The notes beneath the pieces were generated by a model. The model saw only the letters and a list, made by a program, of their open reading frames with translations, was not told the origin of the DNA and did no database searches. A stretch of DNA of 64,000 bases. Source: Pseudomonas sp. PIC25 (GTDB taxonomy: Bacteria; Pseudomonadota; Gammaproteobacteria; Pseudomonadales; Pseudomonadaceae). Positions 1 through 9,100 of this stretch are shown piece after piece (positions within the stretch are counted from its first letter, which is position 1; every line of letters begins with the position of its first letter). A program made the translations under genes and the position numbers. The stretch is from NCBI RefSeq assembly GCF_002286785.1, contig NZ_MUJY01000162.1:1-64000 (forward strand). Reading direction: 5' to 3'.

Positions 1-96
1 CTCACGCGCCTGCCGACGCAGAAGGCCAGCGCCCTGGCCGAGCTGCTGCCGCACAACTGGGTGCCCGCCGGCAAGGTGTGATGCCCGTTCGCTTAC
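1..96 (+). mobile_element. Right end of an IS66-family insertion element (3' end of tnpC plus terminal repeat)
   Basis: The first 27 codons (1-81, stop TGA at 79-81) encode a peptide ending in LLPHNWVPAGKV. A run of the form LTRLPTQKASALAELLPHNW is characteristic of the extreme C-terminus of the IS66 transposase TnpC. Fifteen bases after the stop lies CGCTTAC (90-96), which read outward is GTAAGCG, the usual start of IS66 terminal inverted repeats, so the element probably ends at 96. The rest of the element lies left of the window. The family is recognised from memory of IS66 proteins; the exact IS cannot be named. Confidence 0.7.
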
Positions 97-103
97 CACG
101 CAA

Positions 104-265
104 TGCGCCTGTGGTTGCCAGCTCAAGCGCACCGGCGAAGATGTCAGTGAAAAACTCGACTACCCCCCAGGCACCTTCACCGTCGAACGGCATATCCGTG
201 GCTAGTGCTTCTGCGAGGCATACGAAGCGCTGATCCAAGCGCCGGTGACCGCGCAATCGACATGG
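104..265 (+). pseudogene. Decayed internal fragment of an IS66-type TnpC transposase
   Basis: Reading from 104, the frame gives a zinc-finger-like CACGC start followed by KRTGEDVSEKLDYPPGTFTV, ERHIRG, a stop codon, then LIQAPVTAQ. This matches the middle zinc-binding region of IS66 TnpC proteins (pattern: GEDVSEKLDY, FTVERHIRGKW, LIQAPVPA). It is interrupted by an in-frame TAG and has no start, so it is a remnant. It follows directly on the right end of the neighbouring IS66 element but cannot be part of the same reading frame, suggesting nested or repeated IS66 insertions. Confidence 0.65.
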
Positions 266-518
266 GATCCCGCGCTCCCCCCCTCTTATGTCAAGCAAAC
301 CGCTCGCTATGTGCACAACCACTGAAGAGTAAAATCTAAAGGGCCAAGCAGATGCTGCCAAAGGACTGAGGGTACCGAAGTCCACCGTACAGCAGCTTGG
401 ATACCCGCGACCGAGTAAAACAGCTCACCGCAATCAAATGGCCCAATGGTGAAACTTCGCCCCTATGCGAAAGCAAAGATATCTTGGCCACAATGTACAA
501 AAAGGGGGCTTCCGCTTT
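266..518. other. Non-coding stretch with possible transposase debris
   Basis: No convincing gene. A short plus-strand run around 412-480 gives TAIKWPNGE followed by SPLCESK, faintly reminiscent of the N-terminal zinc ribbon of IS1595-type transposases with cysteines missing. It is too short and degraded to name. Confidence 0.3.
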
Positions 519-1982
519 TTACGACGGCTTCGCCGGAGTTCTCCGTTGGGGTATCCACCTCGACTGGGGCGCCGGATCGCTGGAAGAAGGCTGCGGGCTC
601 GCAGAGGCTGGGGCGGGGGGCAAAGAAGAGGCTGGCGGTGTAACCATAGTCGGAGCGCTATACACGAAGGCGAAAGTTGCAATTCCCAGCGCAGCGGCAC
701 CGAGCATCGTCAAGCCTTGGCAACTGACCCTGTAGAAGAATCCCTCCGCTTGCTCAATGGGGTCATCAACCATTTTTTTGAACTCAGCCTCGGAGAGAAA
801 GCGATATAACTTCGGCTGCCAATCATGGCGCAGCTGTCGCTGAATGTTTATGAATTTCCGACCCGACATCACATTGAGCGTCGTATATCCGAATGCAACT
901 GCCATTACGAGCGAAATGAGGTATGGGTTGATTTGCAATGTTAGTCGCGCGACGATCAAGCCCATGCCCACAGTCAGCGCCGTAGAGATCGCCGTGATCG
1001 CCTGGCGGGTCGCATCTGTCGCCTTCGAAGTTTCCTCAGTAACAGCCTTGCGAAGGTCTCCCAAAGATTTGAGGGTATCTTTGGTGATCTCTGAAACCGA
1101 CATCTGATAAGCGATCTTCGCGCAATCCAACGCAGCAGAAAGATTCTCCTTGAAGTACTGCTGCACCTCTCCATCTGCCCTACCAGATCGGGCAATCTCT
1201 GCAGAAAGCAGAATATGCTTAACCTCGGCTTCCCGTGCATTCTCGAACACCCAAACTGCGGCGTCCTGGACGACATCGAAGTCTTTCAGAGACATCTGGG
1301 TGTCGCCTTCGACCGCTTCTTTGATCGTCAGATTCAGCTTGGGCGGCCCTTTGAAACTGAGATTGCTCCCGGTAGTGTCGATCTCGTTCGCAAAACACCG
1401 ACTCAAAGCATCGAAGGCATACATTGCCCAAACCATGTGCAAAGAATCATCACCATCCAGGCCATGCCCTTCTGCGAGCAACCAATGGCGCACATCCTCT
1501 GGCACAGTCCGGACATTAGCCGACTCCTTCACCAGAAGCCGGGGTGATTTAGTCAGCGGAGACTCGACGAAAGCCTCTACTTCACCCCAATCGCTATACG
1601 ACCTTGCACGAGTATTGAAGGGCTTGGTCAGGCCGAGCACATGCCAATGCTGCGCAGAATATCCCTTGTCGAGAAAGCCCTTGAAACCCTCCTCTGTCGC
1701 CACATACAAAACCTCAGCCCGAACATGCGCCCCCAGAAGAGGCTTTTCCAGCTCAGCACGAAAGGGCCCGAAGTCTTCGTCACCGTCTTCGACTTCGGTT
1801 TCGATACCCGCGCTGTCAAAGATCGTGATCGACCAGGTAGCAGCGGAGGCTGCCTGAGCAATTGCCCGGGCGGCCTCCGCTTGTAGGTCAGACACGATGA
1901 GGGTTGTCTTTCCCTCAGTAATCAGCGCCTGGCGCTTCCGTGACAAGTCGTTAAGAAGGCAGGCCAGTCTTTGGTGTGACAA
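519..1982 (-). CDS. Membrane-anchored protein paired with the nucleoid-associated protein gene
   Basis: A 487-residue protein of unknown function. The first 300 residues are soluble and mixed in composition. From about residue 340 there are two adjacent hydrophobic helices (ITAISTALTVGMGLIVARL and the segment beginning NPYLISLVMAVAF) and a third near residue 430 (beginning LTMLGAAALGIATF), followed by a proline-rich tail. The start overlaps the end of the upstream gene by about 32 bases, so the two are probably translated together. I recognise no family. A soluble sensor or effector domain joined to a C-terminal membrane anchor is compatible with a defence or stress role, but that is inference from the setting (defence-rich island). 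Confidence 0.6.
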   Translation of the reverse strand: MSHQRLACLLNDLSRKRQALITEGKTTLIVSDLQAEAARAIAQAASAATWSITIFDSAGIETEVEDGDEDFGPFRAELEKPLLGAHVRAEVLYVATEEGFKGFLDKGYSAQHWHVLGLTKPFNTRARSYSDWGEVEAFVESPLTKSPRLLVKESANVRTVPEDVRHWLLAEGHGLDGDDSLHMVWAMYAFDALSRCFANEIDTTGSNLSFKGPPKLNLTIKEAVEGDTQMSLKDFDVVQDAAVWVFENAREAEVKHILLSAEIARSGRADGEVQQYFKENLSAALDCAKIAYQMSVSEITKDTLKSLGDLRKAVTEETSKATDATRQAITAISTALTVGMGLIVARLTLQINPYLISLVMAVAFGYTTLNVMSGRKFINIQRQLRHDWQPKLYRFLSEAEFKKMVDDPIEQAEGFFYRVSCQGLTMLGAAALGIATFAFVYSAPTMVTPPASSLPPAPASASPQPSSSDPAPQSRWIPQRRTPAKPS

Positions 1983-3003
1983 CGCTGTCCTCCGTGACCC
2001 TGTCTGTATCTACGATGATTTGCTTCTTATCCCCCTTCAGATCTACCACCGTCACATTGGGGTTCTCTGCCCTGTCGGGAAACAAGATTGTGACGCCTTC
2101 GGCCGTGACGATCTTGCGCATGTATGGCTGCCGAAGGATCCGCCGATCGGGCTTGAAGCTAAGCTCGTGTAGTTTGCTTTTCCTGACACGGCTGCGCGTC
2201 TCACGCTCCAGACGATTGGCTACTTTCTCATCTTCAGGATGCCCAGCAGCCAGCATCACTGCCTCAACGATCGCCTCTTCATCGATCCGTCTACGGGTTC
2301 CAAGATTGGCCTGGGCTTTCTTCAGCGCTTTGGCCACATCCTGGCCTGGCAAATGAGCTATGCAACTCTGGAGCGTCGCTTTGAGTACCTTGCGGGTGAT
2401 CTCGCTCAGCTCCGTGTCAGAGACCGCCCTGCTCACAGCCAGGAAGTCAGCGAAGTAGTCCGTGAGGTCTACGCCCTGTTTCGTCCGATCAGTAGCCGAA
2501 ATGTTCTGGTCTGCAACACCGCCGACCACACGGACGAGTGCAGTTTTCTGAATGGCCCTCTTTTCATCCACCAAGGCATTCACGATACGGCGCAGCTTCT
2601 TCCCAGGAGCTCCGTCGTTCTGTTCCAAGGCCAGCTTGTAGTCGTATTTGATCAGGCTATAGATCTTCACATCGGGGTCTTTGACCGCTAGTTCGAACAT
2701 CAACAGAACCCCATCAGCACTGCCGACCACGTGTTGCCGGTTGAAGCTGGCGGCCAGGCTCTGTGCACCATCAACAAACGATGTGTCTCCGGCTGCAATA
2801 GCTTCAATTTCTTTCCGGGTCGTAGACACAGCTTTAAACATGAAGACCGGCGCAGCAGCCATGTCCACAATTTTACCGATAAAGAATGCCTCCTCCTCCA
2901 AAGCCCGCTCCGGCATGGCCTCAAAGTGCTTGGTACCCACCACGTGCAGGATCATCCGGGTGATCTTGAGTGAATCTGTCTCTTCGTCCGAAAAAAAGCT
3001 CAT
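1951..3003 (-). CDS. Nucleoid-associated protein, 37-kDa (PF04245) type
   Basis: A 350-residue protein. The layout resembles the 37-kDa nucleoid-associated family (NdpA/YejK relatives): a segment SADGVLLMFELAV followed by YSLIKYDYKLAL corresponds to the family pattern of a central sheet ending in 'AILKLE', and ALVRVVGGVADQNIS followed by DLTDYFADFL matches the 'YF..FL' block. Family members bind nucleoid DNA; the exact role is poorly known. Here it is the first gene of a two-gene operon with a membrane protein, directly downstream of a divergent Wadjet-like operon on the same strand. Family assignment is by pattern recall, not by search. Confidence 0.55.
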   Translation of the reverse strand: MSFFSDEETDSLKITRMILHVVGTKHFEAMPERALEEEAFFIGKIVDMAAAPVFMFKAVSTTRKEIEAIAAGDTSFVDGAQSLAASFNRQHVVGSADGVLLMFELAVKDPDVKIYSLIKYDYKLALEQNDGAPGKKLRRIVNALVDEKRAIQKTALVRVVGGVADQNISATDRTKQGVDLTDYFADFLAVSRAVSDTELSEITRKVLKATLQSCIAHLPGQDVAKALKKAQANLGTRRRIDEEAIVEAVMLAAGHPEDEKVANRLERETRSRVRKSKLHELSFKPDRRILRQPYMRKIVTAEGVTILFPDRAENPNVTVVDLKGDKKQIIVDTDRVTEDSVVTPKTGLPS

Positions 3004-3428
3004 GCGATCTCCATATAGGCATGCCCTCCTGCACGGAAAGAGAAACCACTCGTCTCGGCAGGCGCCTTGGCGGCGATGGCATCAGTTGCAGCCTGTTGAG
3101 GCTGGTGCCACCCCACAATCATGGGATTGGACGTAATGCTGTGGTCGGAGCATATCCGTAAACACTGGCAAGCAGCCAGTACGTCAAGGCAGCGTGCTGC
3201 ATGGTCGAGTAGTATGGCATTGCACGAACGGCGGGGAGGGTCTGGAGACTCTGCATGAAGTCCATTCAGGGCAGAAAAATGGACTTTGAGATGCACCGCT
3301 GGATGCCAGTATTTACGGAGGTAATTTAGGGAGGATATTGAACTGCGGGAGTTGAGCTCTAGGAAGCTGTATCTATCACATCTTGAGTTCTGCCGCTTAG
3401 TCGCAGGAATGGGCATAAGTGATCACAC
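3004..3428. other. Intergenic gap with a short inverted repeat
   Basis: About 425 bases between the toprim gene (ending 3429) and the nucleoid-associated-protein gene (start 3003). The only open frame (minus strand, about 138 codons) is rich in Cys, His, Ser and Arg and shows no family features, so I do not call it. AAGTCCAT (3258-3265) and ATGGACTT (3279-3286) form an 8-base inverted repeat that could be a hairpin after the Wadjet-like operon. The promoter of the downstream operon should lie here. Confidence 0.5.
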
Positions 3429-4259
3429 TCATCTCAGCGCAATGAGTTCCAGAACCTGGCCTGCCATCGACTCCTGAGAAATCGCCAAGCGGCGGCGGAG
3501 CATATCGGCCACGATGGTGCCCCCTATGCTTTCTAACCACTCCACCGCGGCAGACTGCCTATCGAAATCAGCAGGTTTGTTGAGGCGTGCCTCAAGAATG
3601 CGTGCGATCGTCGCCGGCGCTGGCACCACCACCGCCGAAGCGCCAGCAGTCAGCGAGTTCATCAGGCCCTGCGGGTCGTAGTCTGGAAAGCTGATTAAAT
3701 CGGAAATCCCCTCCCTCGCAGCAGAAACAGCCCTCGGCGACCACTGTCGATCGCCCCGAAACAACATAGGTACGTCCTTGAGCTCTGTCGGCAGCTCGTA
3801 GAGGTGGGCCGCGAACATAACGCTCAGATTCTCTACCAGCAGCACCCTATCAAGCCCATGCAGGTCGATAGCCTGGACGTTCAGCGTGCCGCCGCGGGGG
3901 TGCTGGTAGCCACCTGATGGCAATAGGACCCTACCCGAGGGATGAGCGACCAGCACCAGACCCTCGCCTACCGGCCGGCCGCTGACCTTTTCGTTTCTGG
4001 ATATCGCCGCCAGAGCCAGCCTATCCCCCTCGAGCGCCGCCGAGCTGTGCTTCAGCGGATCCAGGGACATGTCCTTTCTCACCAGCGCAAGCAGTGTCTG
4101 GTGATCCGCAGCAGTCAGCAGCAACGCCGATGTACCGAGCTTCGTCCCTACGCCGTAAAGCTGGTGGATCTGCCGCCAGGTATCCGTAAGGGTGATTTTG
4201 TCCTGGTTACGCCGCACCGCATTTATGATCGCCGTCAGGTGGCGCTTATTGGTCAGCAT
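3429..4259 (-). CDS. Toprim-domain nuclease subunit of a Wadjet-like system (JetD/MksG role)
   Basis: A 276-residue protein, last gene of the four-gene condensin-like operon, starting 3 bases after the kleisin gene stops. The C-terminal half holds a Toprim signature: LLVENLSVMF gives the conserved glutamate (about E143) and FPDYDPQGL gives the DxD pair (about D193, D195). In Wadjet systems JetD is the Toprim nuclease that cuts circular DNA after extrusion by the SMC-like motor. This protein is shorter than the usual JetD (nearer 390 residues), with a compact N-terminal part. Motifs and position support the assignment; sequence is divergent from the canonical JetD known to me. Confidence 0.75.
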   Translation of the reverse strand: MLTNKRHLTAIINAVRRNQDKITLTDTWRQIHQLYGVGTKLGTSALLLTAADHQTLLALVRKDMSLDPLKHSSAALEGDRLALAAISRNEKVSGRPVGEGLVLVAHPSGRVLLPSGGYQHPRGGTLNVQAIDLHGLDRVLLVENLSVMFAAHLYELPTELKDVPMLFRGDRQWSPRAVSAAREGISDLISFPDYDPQGLMNSLTAGASAVVVPAPATIARILEARLNKPADFDRQSAAVEWLESIGGTIVADMLRRRLAISQESMAGQVLELIALR

Positions 4260-4262
4260 GCT

Positions 4263-5507
4263 CTATCGCCTCGACGCCCTATCTAGGGTCAACTCCAGGA
4301 CACGCCGATTCGCCGAAAACCGACTATGAGGCGCCAGCGTCGGCACAAGGCAGTAGTTCAGTTTCTTACCGTTGACTTTGGCGAATGCCGCCTGCAACTG
4401 GGCATAGCCATCCAGGGCGTAGAGCCATATTCCTTCAGGGATGTTGGGATCACCACAGTCTTGCCAGTAAGCAGTAGCCGATTGAGGTTTACCAGTGGCA
4501 ATCAGCTCCCGAAGCATGGCCTCCAAGTGGGCACGCACGAAGGGTTTTTCCAGCTCCTTTTCCTGATTGGCGCCTGAGGGGATAATTTTCGATTCACGCT
4601 CCTGGGCAGCTGCCGCTGGCGCCGCTTTGACCTTCGGTGCCGGCAGTGAGGCTATCAGCAACTCCAGCTGCTCAAGGTTCTCGCCGGCGTGGACGTCGCA
4701 GAACGCATTGCCGCCCAGTGATAGTGGAGCAGCACCAGCCCAAACTGCAGCATCAAGTCGTTCAAGAAGTGGCCCAAGATCGATTATGCCCCCTGCCTGC
4801 AGGTGAGCGTCGACGGCCTGTGCCACCTGGCGCATCTTGTTGCGCTTACGCACTGTCAGACTGAGCCGATCAAGCCGACCAATCATCTCGTCAAGAGCGA
4901 AGCGGTTGCGGGACACCGCACCCAACAGACCGTCGATAAGTTTGCCTCGCAGCGCCCGGTCGCTTCTTGTCAGCTGCAATAGGCCCGTGTGTGTAAACAG
5001 GCCCAACTTCTCGTGCAGTCGCTTGAGCCGGTCGATCGCATTTTTGATGTCGCGGATCCTGTCGGTGAGCCGGACGGAGAATCCATATCCTCCCTCAATG
5101 AATGCCCTGGTGACGTTCTGCTCGTTTCTCAGGTGCTGCACCACCTGGCGGGTGGTATTGGTGACACGCCGCAGGTGGCGCTCGGTCTCGGCCGGATCGC
5201 CAGCTGCCTTGGCGCCATGGTAGGCCTCGCACCCCTCCTCAATGCTGATTAGGATCTCCTTGAGGTCAGGCGCTACGCGATCAAACCCTTGGATAGAAAT
5301 TTGTGCGCCCACGTCGAGCAGTAGGCCACTGAGATGCAACAGGTCGCTGCCCTCTTCCACCAAGCCTTTGGACATGAGCCACGAGAGGCCCTTGGTCATA
5401 CGCTCCGGGCGCGTGATGCCTGCTTCATCGGCCAAGGCCATAGCTTCCAGCAGATCAGCGTTCGCTTTCAGGTGCTCGCCTAGCCTTACCCAGTCTTCTG
5501 CCTTCAC
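4263..5507 (-). CDS. Kleisin-like (MukF/JetA/MksF-type) subunit of a Wadjet-like complex
   Basis: A 414-residue protein. The N-terminus is a helical winged-helix-like region (ITRPERMTKGLSWLMSKGLV), followed by a long helical stretch, a linker rich in Ala, Lys and Pro near residue 300, and a C-terminal domain. This follows the kleisin plan of MukF and JetA: N-terminal winged helix, helical bundle, C-terminal winged helix contacting the ATPase heads. The start overlaps the end of the MukE-like gene in the ATGA manner. Assignment rests on length, architecture and position between an SMC-like ATPase/MukE-like pair and a Toprim gene; no single motif proves it. Confidence 0.65.
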   Translation of the reverse strand: MKAEDWVRLGEHLKANADLLEAMALADEAGITRPERMTKGLSWLMSKGLVEEGSDLLHLSGLLLDVGAQISIQGFDRVAPDLKEILISIEEGCEAYHGAKAAGDPAETERHLRRVTNTTRQVVQHLRNEQNVTRAFIEGGYGFSVRLTDRIRDIKNAIDRLKRLHEKLGLFTHTGLLQLTRSDRALRGKLIDGLLGAVSRNRFALDEMIGRLDRLSLTVRKRNKMRQVAQAVDAHLQAGGIIDLGPLLERLDAAVWAGAAPLSLGGNAFCDVHAGENLEQLELLIASLPAPKVKAAPAAAAQERESKIIPSGANQEKELEKPFVRAHLEAMLRELIATGKPQSATAYWQDCGDPNIPEGIWLYALDGYAQLQAAFAKVNGKKLNYCLVPTLAPHSRFSANRRVLELTLDRASRR

Positions 5508-6166
5508 AGTTCGAGGCCTCTTTGCTCCAACTGAGTCGAAGATGGTTCCGGCTCCGGATCCAGGCTTAGGCTGCTGAACTCAGCCACCCAGGCCAGGATC
5601 ATGTAGAAGTACCCCATCTTGCCAGTGGCCACGTAGTTCGCGGACTCACTACTGCGCTTCACTAGGTAACCCGCGTCGGCCAGGGGCCGCAGCACCAGCG
5701 CCAATCGTTCTTTGTTGTCCTTGGCGCTCTTGGACTTGCTGAAGAACTCGTGGCCACTCAGGTCTCGCAGCTGATCCCTGTAGGTGGGATTGTTCTCGAT
5801 GGCCTCGAGCAGATCCGAAAAGGACACCGTGTCGCCGGGCGCTAGGCACGCATCGGTGCGCCCAGAGCGATTGAAGAGGCGGATGAACTCCAGGCAGGGC
5901 TTGAGCTGATCGCGCATCTGCACAAGTTGCATAGCCGCTGCAGCTCTATCCTTGGGGTCAGACAGATCGGCATACCGCGAAAAGTACGTGTCCGGGGCAG
6001 TTTCTTCACCGATGGTGCCCAGCTCCCGGCCAAGAGGCGCCAGCGCCGCCCTGACCTCTGCCTCAACACCAGGTGCGCGAAGCTGACGATGGAGCTCTGG
6101 ATAGGCATATTGGCAGATGAAGCCACCAGAGAGCAGGGTTTCGAGGACATCGCGAATCTCGCTCAC
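5504..6166 (-). CDS. MukE/JetB/MksE-like subunit of a Wadjet-like complex
   Basis: A 220-residue protein with the size of MukE/JetB (about 220-240 residues). It looks like tandem winged helices: an N-terminal helical part (LLSGGFICQYAYPELHRQL) and a later block ending ALVLRPLADAGYLVKRSSES, typical of a wHTH recognition helix and wing. In MukBEF-type complexes this subunit dimerises and binds the kleisin. It overlaps both neighbours by 4 bases (ATGA), so it is tightly coupled with the ATPase gene upstream and the kleisin gene downstream. Confidence 0.65.
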   Translation of the reverse strand: MSEIRDVLETLLSGGFICQYAYPELHRQLRAPGVEAEVRAALAPLGRELGTIGEETAPDTYFSRYADLSDPKDRAAAAMQLVQMRDQLKPCLEFIRLFNRSGRTDACLAPGDTVSFSDLLEAIENNPTYRDQLRDLSGHEFFSKSKSAKDNKERLALVLRPLADAGYLVKRSSESANYVATGKMGYFYMILAWVAEFSSLSLDPEPEPSSTQLEQRGLEL

Positions 6167-9100
6167 GATAGGTACTCCTCTGCAGCCAAAGCCTCATTCA
6201 GTTCATCCAGCTCCTCGTGCACGTCCAGGCCGTACTCCTTGACGACGATCGTGCCGGTATCAGCCTGCCTCTCCAGGAAGTAGCGGTTGGTGAACTGCCG
6301 AAGCAACTCCGGCGCACCACCTGGGAAGCATGCCAGCATGGAGATTCCCCGCTGGTTGAAGTAGTTGACCAAGGCAACATAGTTCTCCGGCGAAAGCTCC
6401 AGAGCCTCATCAATGGGGATCGACATTAGGAAATCAGCGTCTTTACGCAGCAGCTCGAACAGAGAGACGTAGATCATTGCAACGATGATCTTGGTCAGAC
6501 CGGTGCTGCTGAGCTCAATCAGCTCTGAGTTGTTGGTAGCAATCTTCGTCCGGCCCTGGTCATTGCACGACACACTCACGTCAAAGCACTGCTCCAGGTC
6601 AGAGGTGAACTTGCCCTCATTGATCTGCCTGGCCACATTCTCCAGGGCCTCGACGAAGCTTTCGGTAGGCATGACGCCATCCCCCATGGCCTGCCAGCGG
6701 CGATAGTGCTGATCGTAGATGGATAGATCAGACCAGAAGGACATTTCTTGGATGCGAGATGTAACCCTGAACTCGAACTGTTTGATCTGGGCAAATGCGC
6801 CAAGCACCTCCCGAGCTTTCTGCGTCGCATCTCGACCAAGCTGCTGGATACTCCGATGCAGCTCCAGCAGCTTGGTACGACGATCGCAAAGCTCATCAGA
6901 AAGGTTCTTCGCCTGCATGATCAGTTTCGTCTTCTGGTCAGGATGCGAGACGTCGATGTATTCCTGCAGGCTCGGTGCCGCCTCCAACCAAGCCAAGTCA
7001 GGCTCTGCTGCAGCATTACCGGCCTGACTAGCGATCTGTTCGATGGCAGCGCCTTGCGGCGTATGCAGGAGTTTGCGCGTCCTGAACTGAGACAGTATCT
7101 GGCGATAGGTCTCAGAGGCGGACTTATGGAACATACTGCGCTGGAGCATCAACCTGGTTACATCTTCGTCGATGTCCTGGGCAGTCAATCCATCTAACGC
7201 GGCGCCGGGATCAACGATGTCGACTTGAGTAAGGCGATTGAGTACACCGTTGAGCAACCTGGCCTGGGCCTCATCCTGCTGCCCTTCCAGCGTTAGTGCC
7301 TTGCGCTGGTCGACAATCTCTCTCAGCCGGGCTTTGACCTCTTCGTTGTAGTCAGCGATCTGCCTGTCTACCCTGGCTACCTGACCTTCCAGGTCAGACA
7401 TCTCGGCGATTCGTATCGGGAGCTGCGGTAGCACGTTCTCCACCCAGTGGCGGTAGCTCTCGATAATCGATCGCTGATCAGTGATCTCCTTAATTTGTGA
7501 GTCAAGCTGGTTTATCTCTCGCTCGAGCCGGCGATTTTCCCTGTCATCAATGCCCTCACTGCGGAGCTTGACCGACTTGTCGTTCTCGATGGTCTGAAGC
7601 TCTGCGTTCAGCCCTTCGGTGATTCGCTGCAATGCAGCCTTGTGCCCCTCGGTCAGTCGCACACGCTCTTCAGCAAGGTCCTCACGTGCAGTCTTTTCAT
7701 TCGTGGCCAGCTCCAGCATGTGCCGTCCGTGAACCGACTTCAGTTGCGCGATACTTCCGTCTTTCTCGGCCAAGACCCGCTGCGCTTCAGCAGTGCGTGC
7801 ACCCTGCTCTTCGATGTAGGCGCTATGTTCATCCTGCGCTCGTTCGTACAGCGCCTTGCGCTGTTCACGCCGCGATGCGAGTTCAATTCCGGCCTGGCTC
7901 TCATCGTTCTGGCACTTGCTCAACCGAGCGGTATGCTTCCGGAAGCGCTCTTCCAGAACACGATTCTGCTTATCCAGGCTCTCAAACTCGGCCTGGATAC
8001 CCTCAAGCCGGAGCGTCAGCGACGCAATTTCTTGTTCCAGCGCTTCATCGCTGGCGAACGCTGGAACTGATAGCCCTTGAAGCGCCAGCTCAAGTCCATA
8101 GAGAGATTGTTGGGGGGACTCCAGCATTGCAGGGTTCAGATCAGTTCGCAGGAGCGTCTCTACCGGAACCAGCCTGGCGATATTGTCTTTCCAGCTTGGA
8201 TGATTCTTTCGCAGGTACCCAAGCATCGTCTCTGCACCAGCGTTAAGTTGCTCCTTCAGCGCGTCGCGCAGCTTCGCTGTTTCGCTACGCTGCTTATCAA
8301 GCCCCTGGAACGCAGACACCAGCCTGGATTGCTCATCCTGCAGGCTCTTTTCCTCTCCACGGACAACTGCTAATTCGGCCTGGAAAGCGGCCAGCAGAGC
8401 AGCTTGCTCGTCTATCGCGTGCTGAGCTGCGTCAAGGGCGTCTTGGGAGCTAGGAAGAACCTTCGTTTTCTTCAGGTGCTCAAGTTCAGCTGTTGCGCGA
8501 GCGGCAGCAGTGGCCAGCAGTTTACGTTGCTGTTCATGCTCCTCGAGTTCAGCGCGCTGCTCCCTTTCGGTCTCCTCCTTGCGGCGGCGTAAATCGTCCT
8601 CAAGCTCATCCTGCCGCTTCTGGATAGCCTCCAGCGCAAGACTGTGACGGGAGTGAGCCTCTTCCCGCTGTGCTGATGCAGAGTCCTTGGCTTTCTGGGC
8701 ACGCACGTCGTAGACCTGTCGTATGTCGAGGCCCTTAACGTTGAGCTTGGTCAGGTGATTCTGTTTCAGATCACGTTGAGTTATCACCTCGCCGATGTTG
8801 TCAGCTCTCGCCAACAGGTCTGCCATTCCTGCCTGCTCGTGGTGCTCCTTGGCCACCTCAATTTTGTTTACCGAGTCAGTGGCCGCAGTGAAATTTGCCT
8901 GTAGGTGGCCGCGCTTAACTGCCAGCGCCTGACGCTGAGCGCTAGCATCTTCGTTGAAGCGCGTCTCACGCTCAGTAAGCACACTCAGGGCTTCCATCCG
9001 CACAGCTTCGCGCTCACCCAGTCGCACAACAATGCGGTTTGCACGGGCCTTCTGAATGCCGAGCTGGCGCGTGGTTGCCTGCTGGTCAATTCGGAGTTGC

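Noticed and set aside
397..735. Plus-strand frame of 112 codons near the IS66 debris, with a faint IS1595-like start
   Set aside because: Only a dozen residues resemble a zinc-ribbon transposase start, cysteines are missing and most of it is antisense to the membrane-protein gene.
3000..3416. Minus-strand open frame of 138 codons after the Wadjet-like operon
   Set aside because: Composition (Cys/His/Ser/Arg-rich), no RBS-linked start and no domain pattern; more like non-coding DNA.
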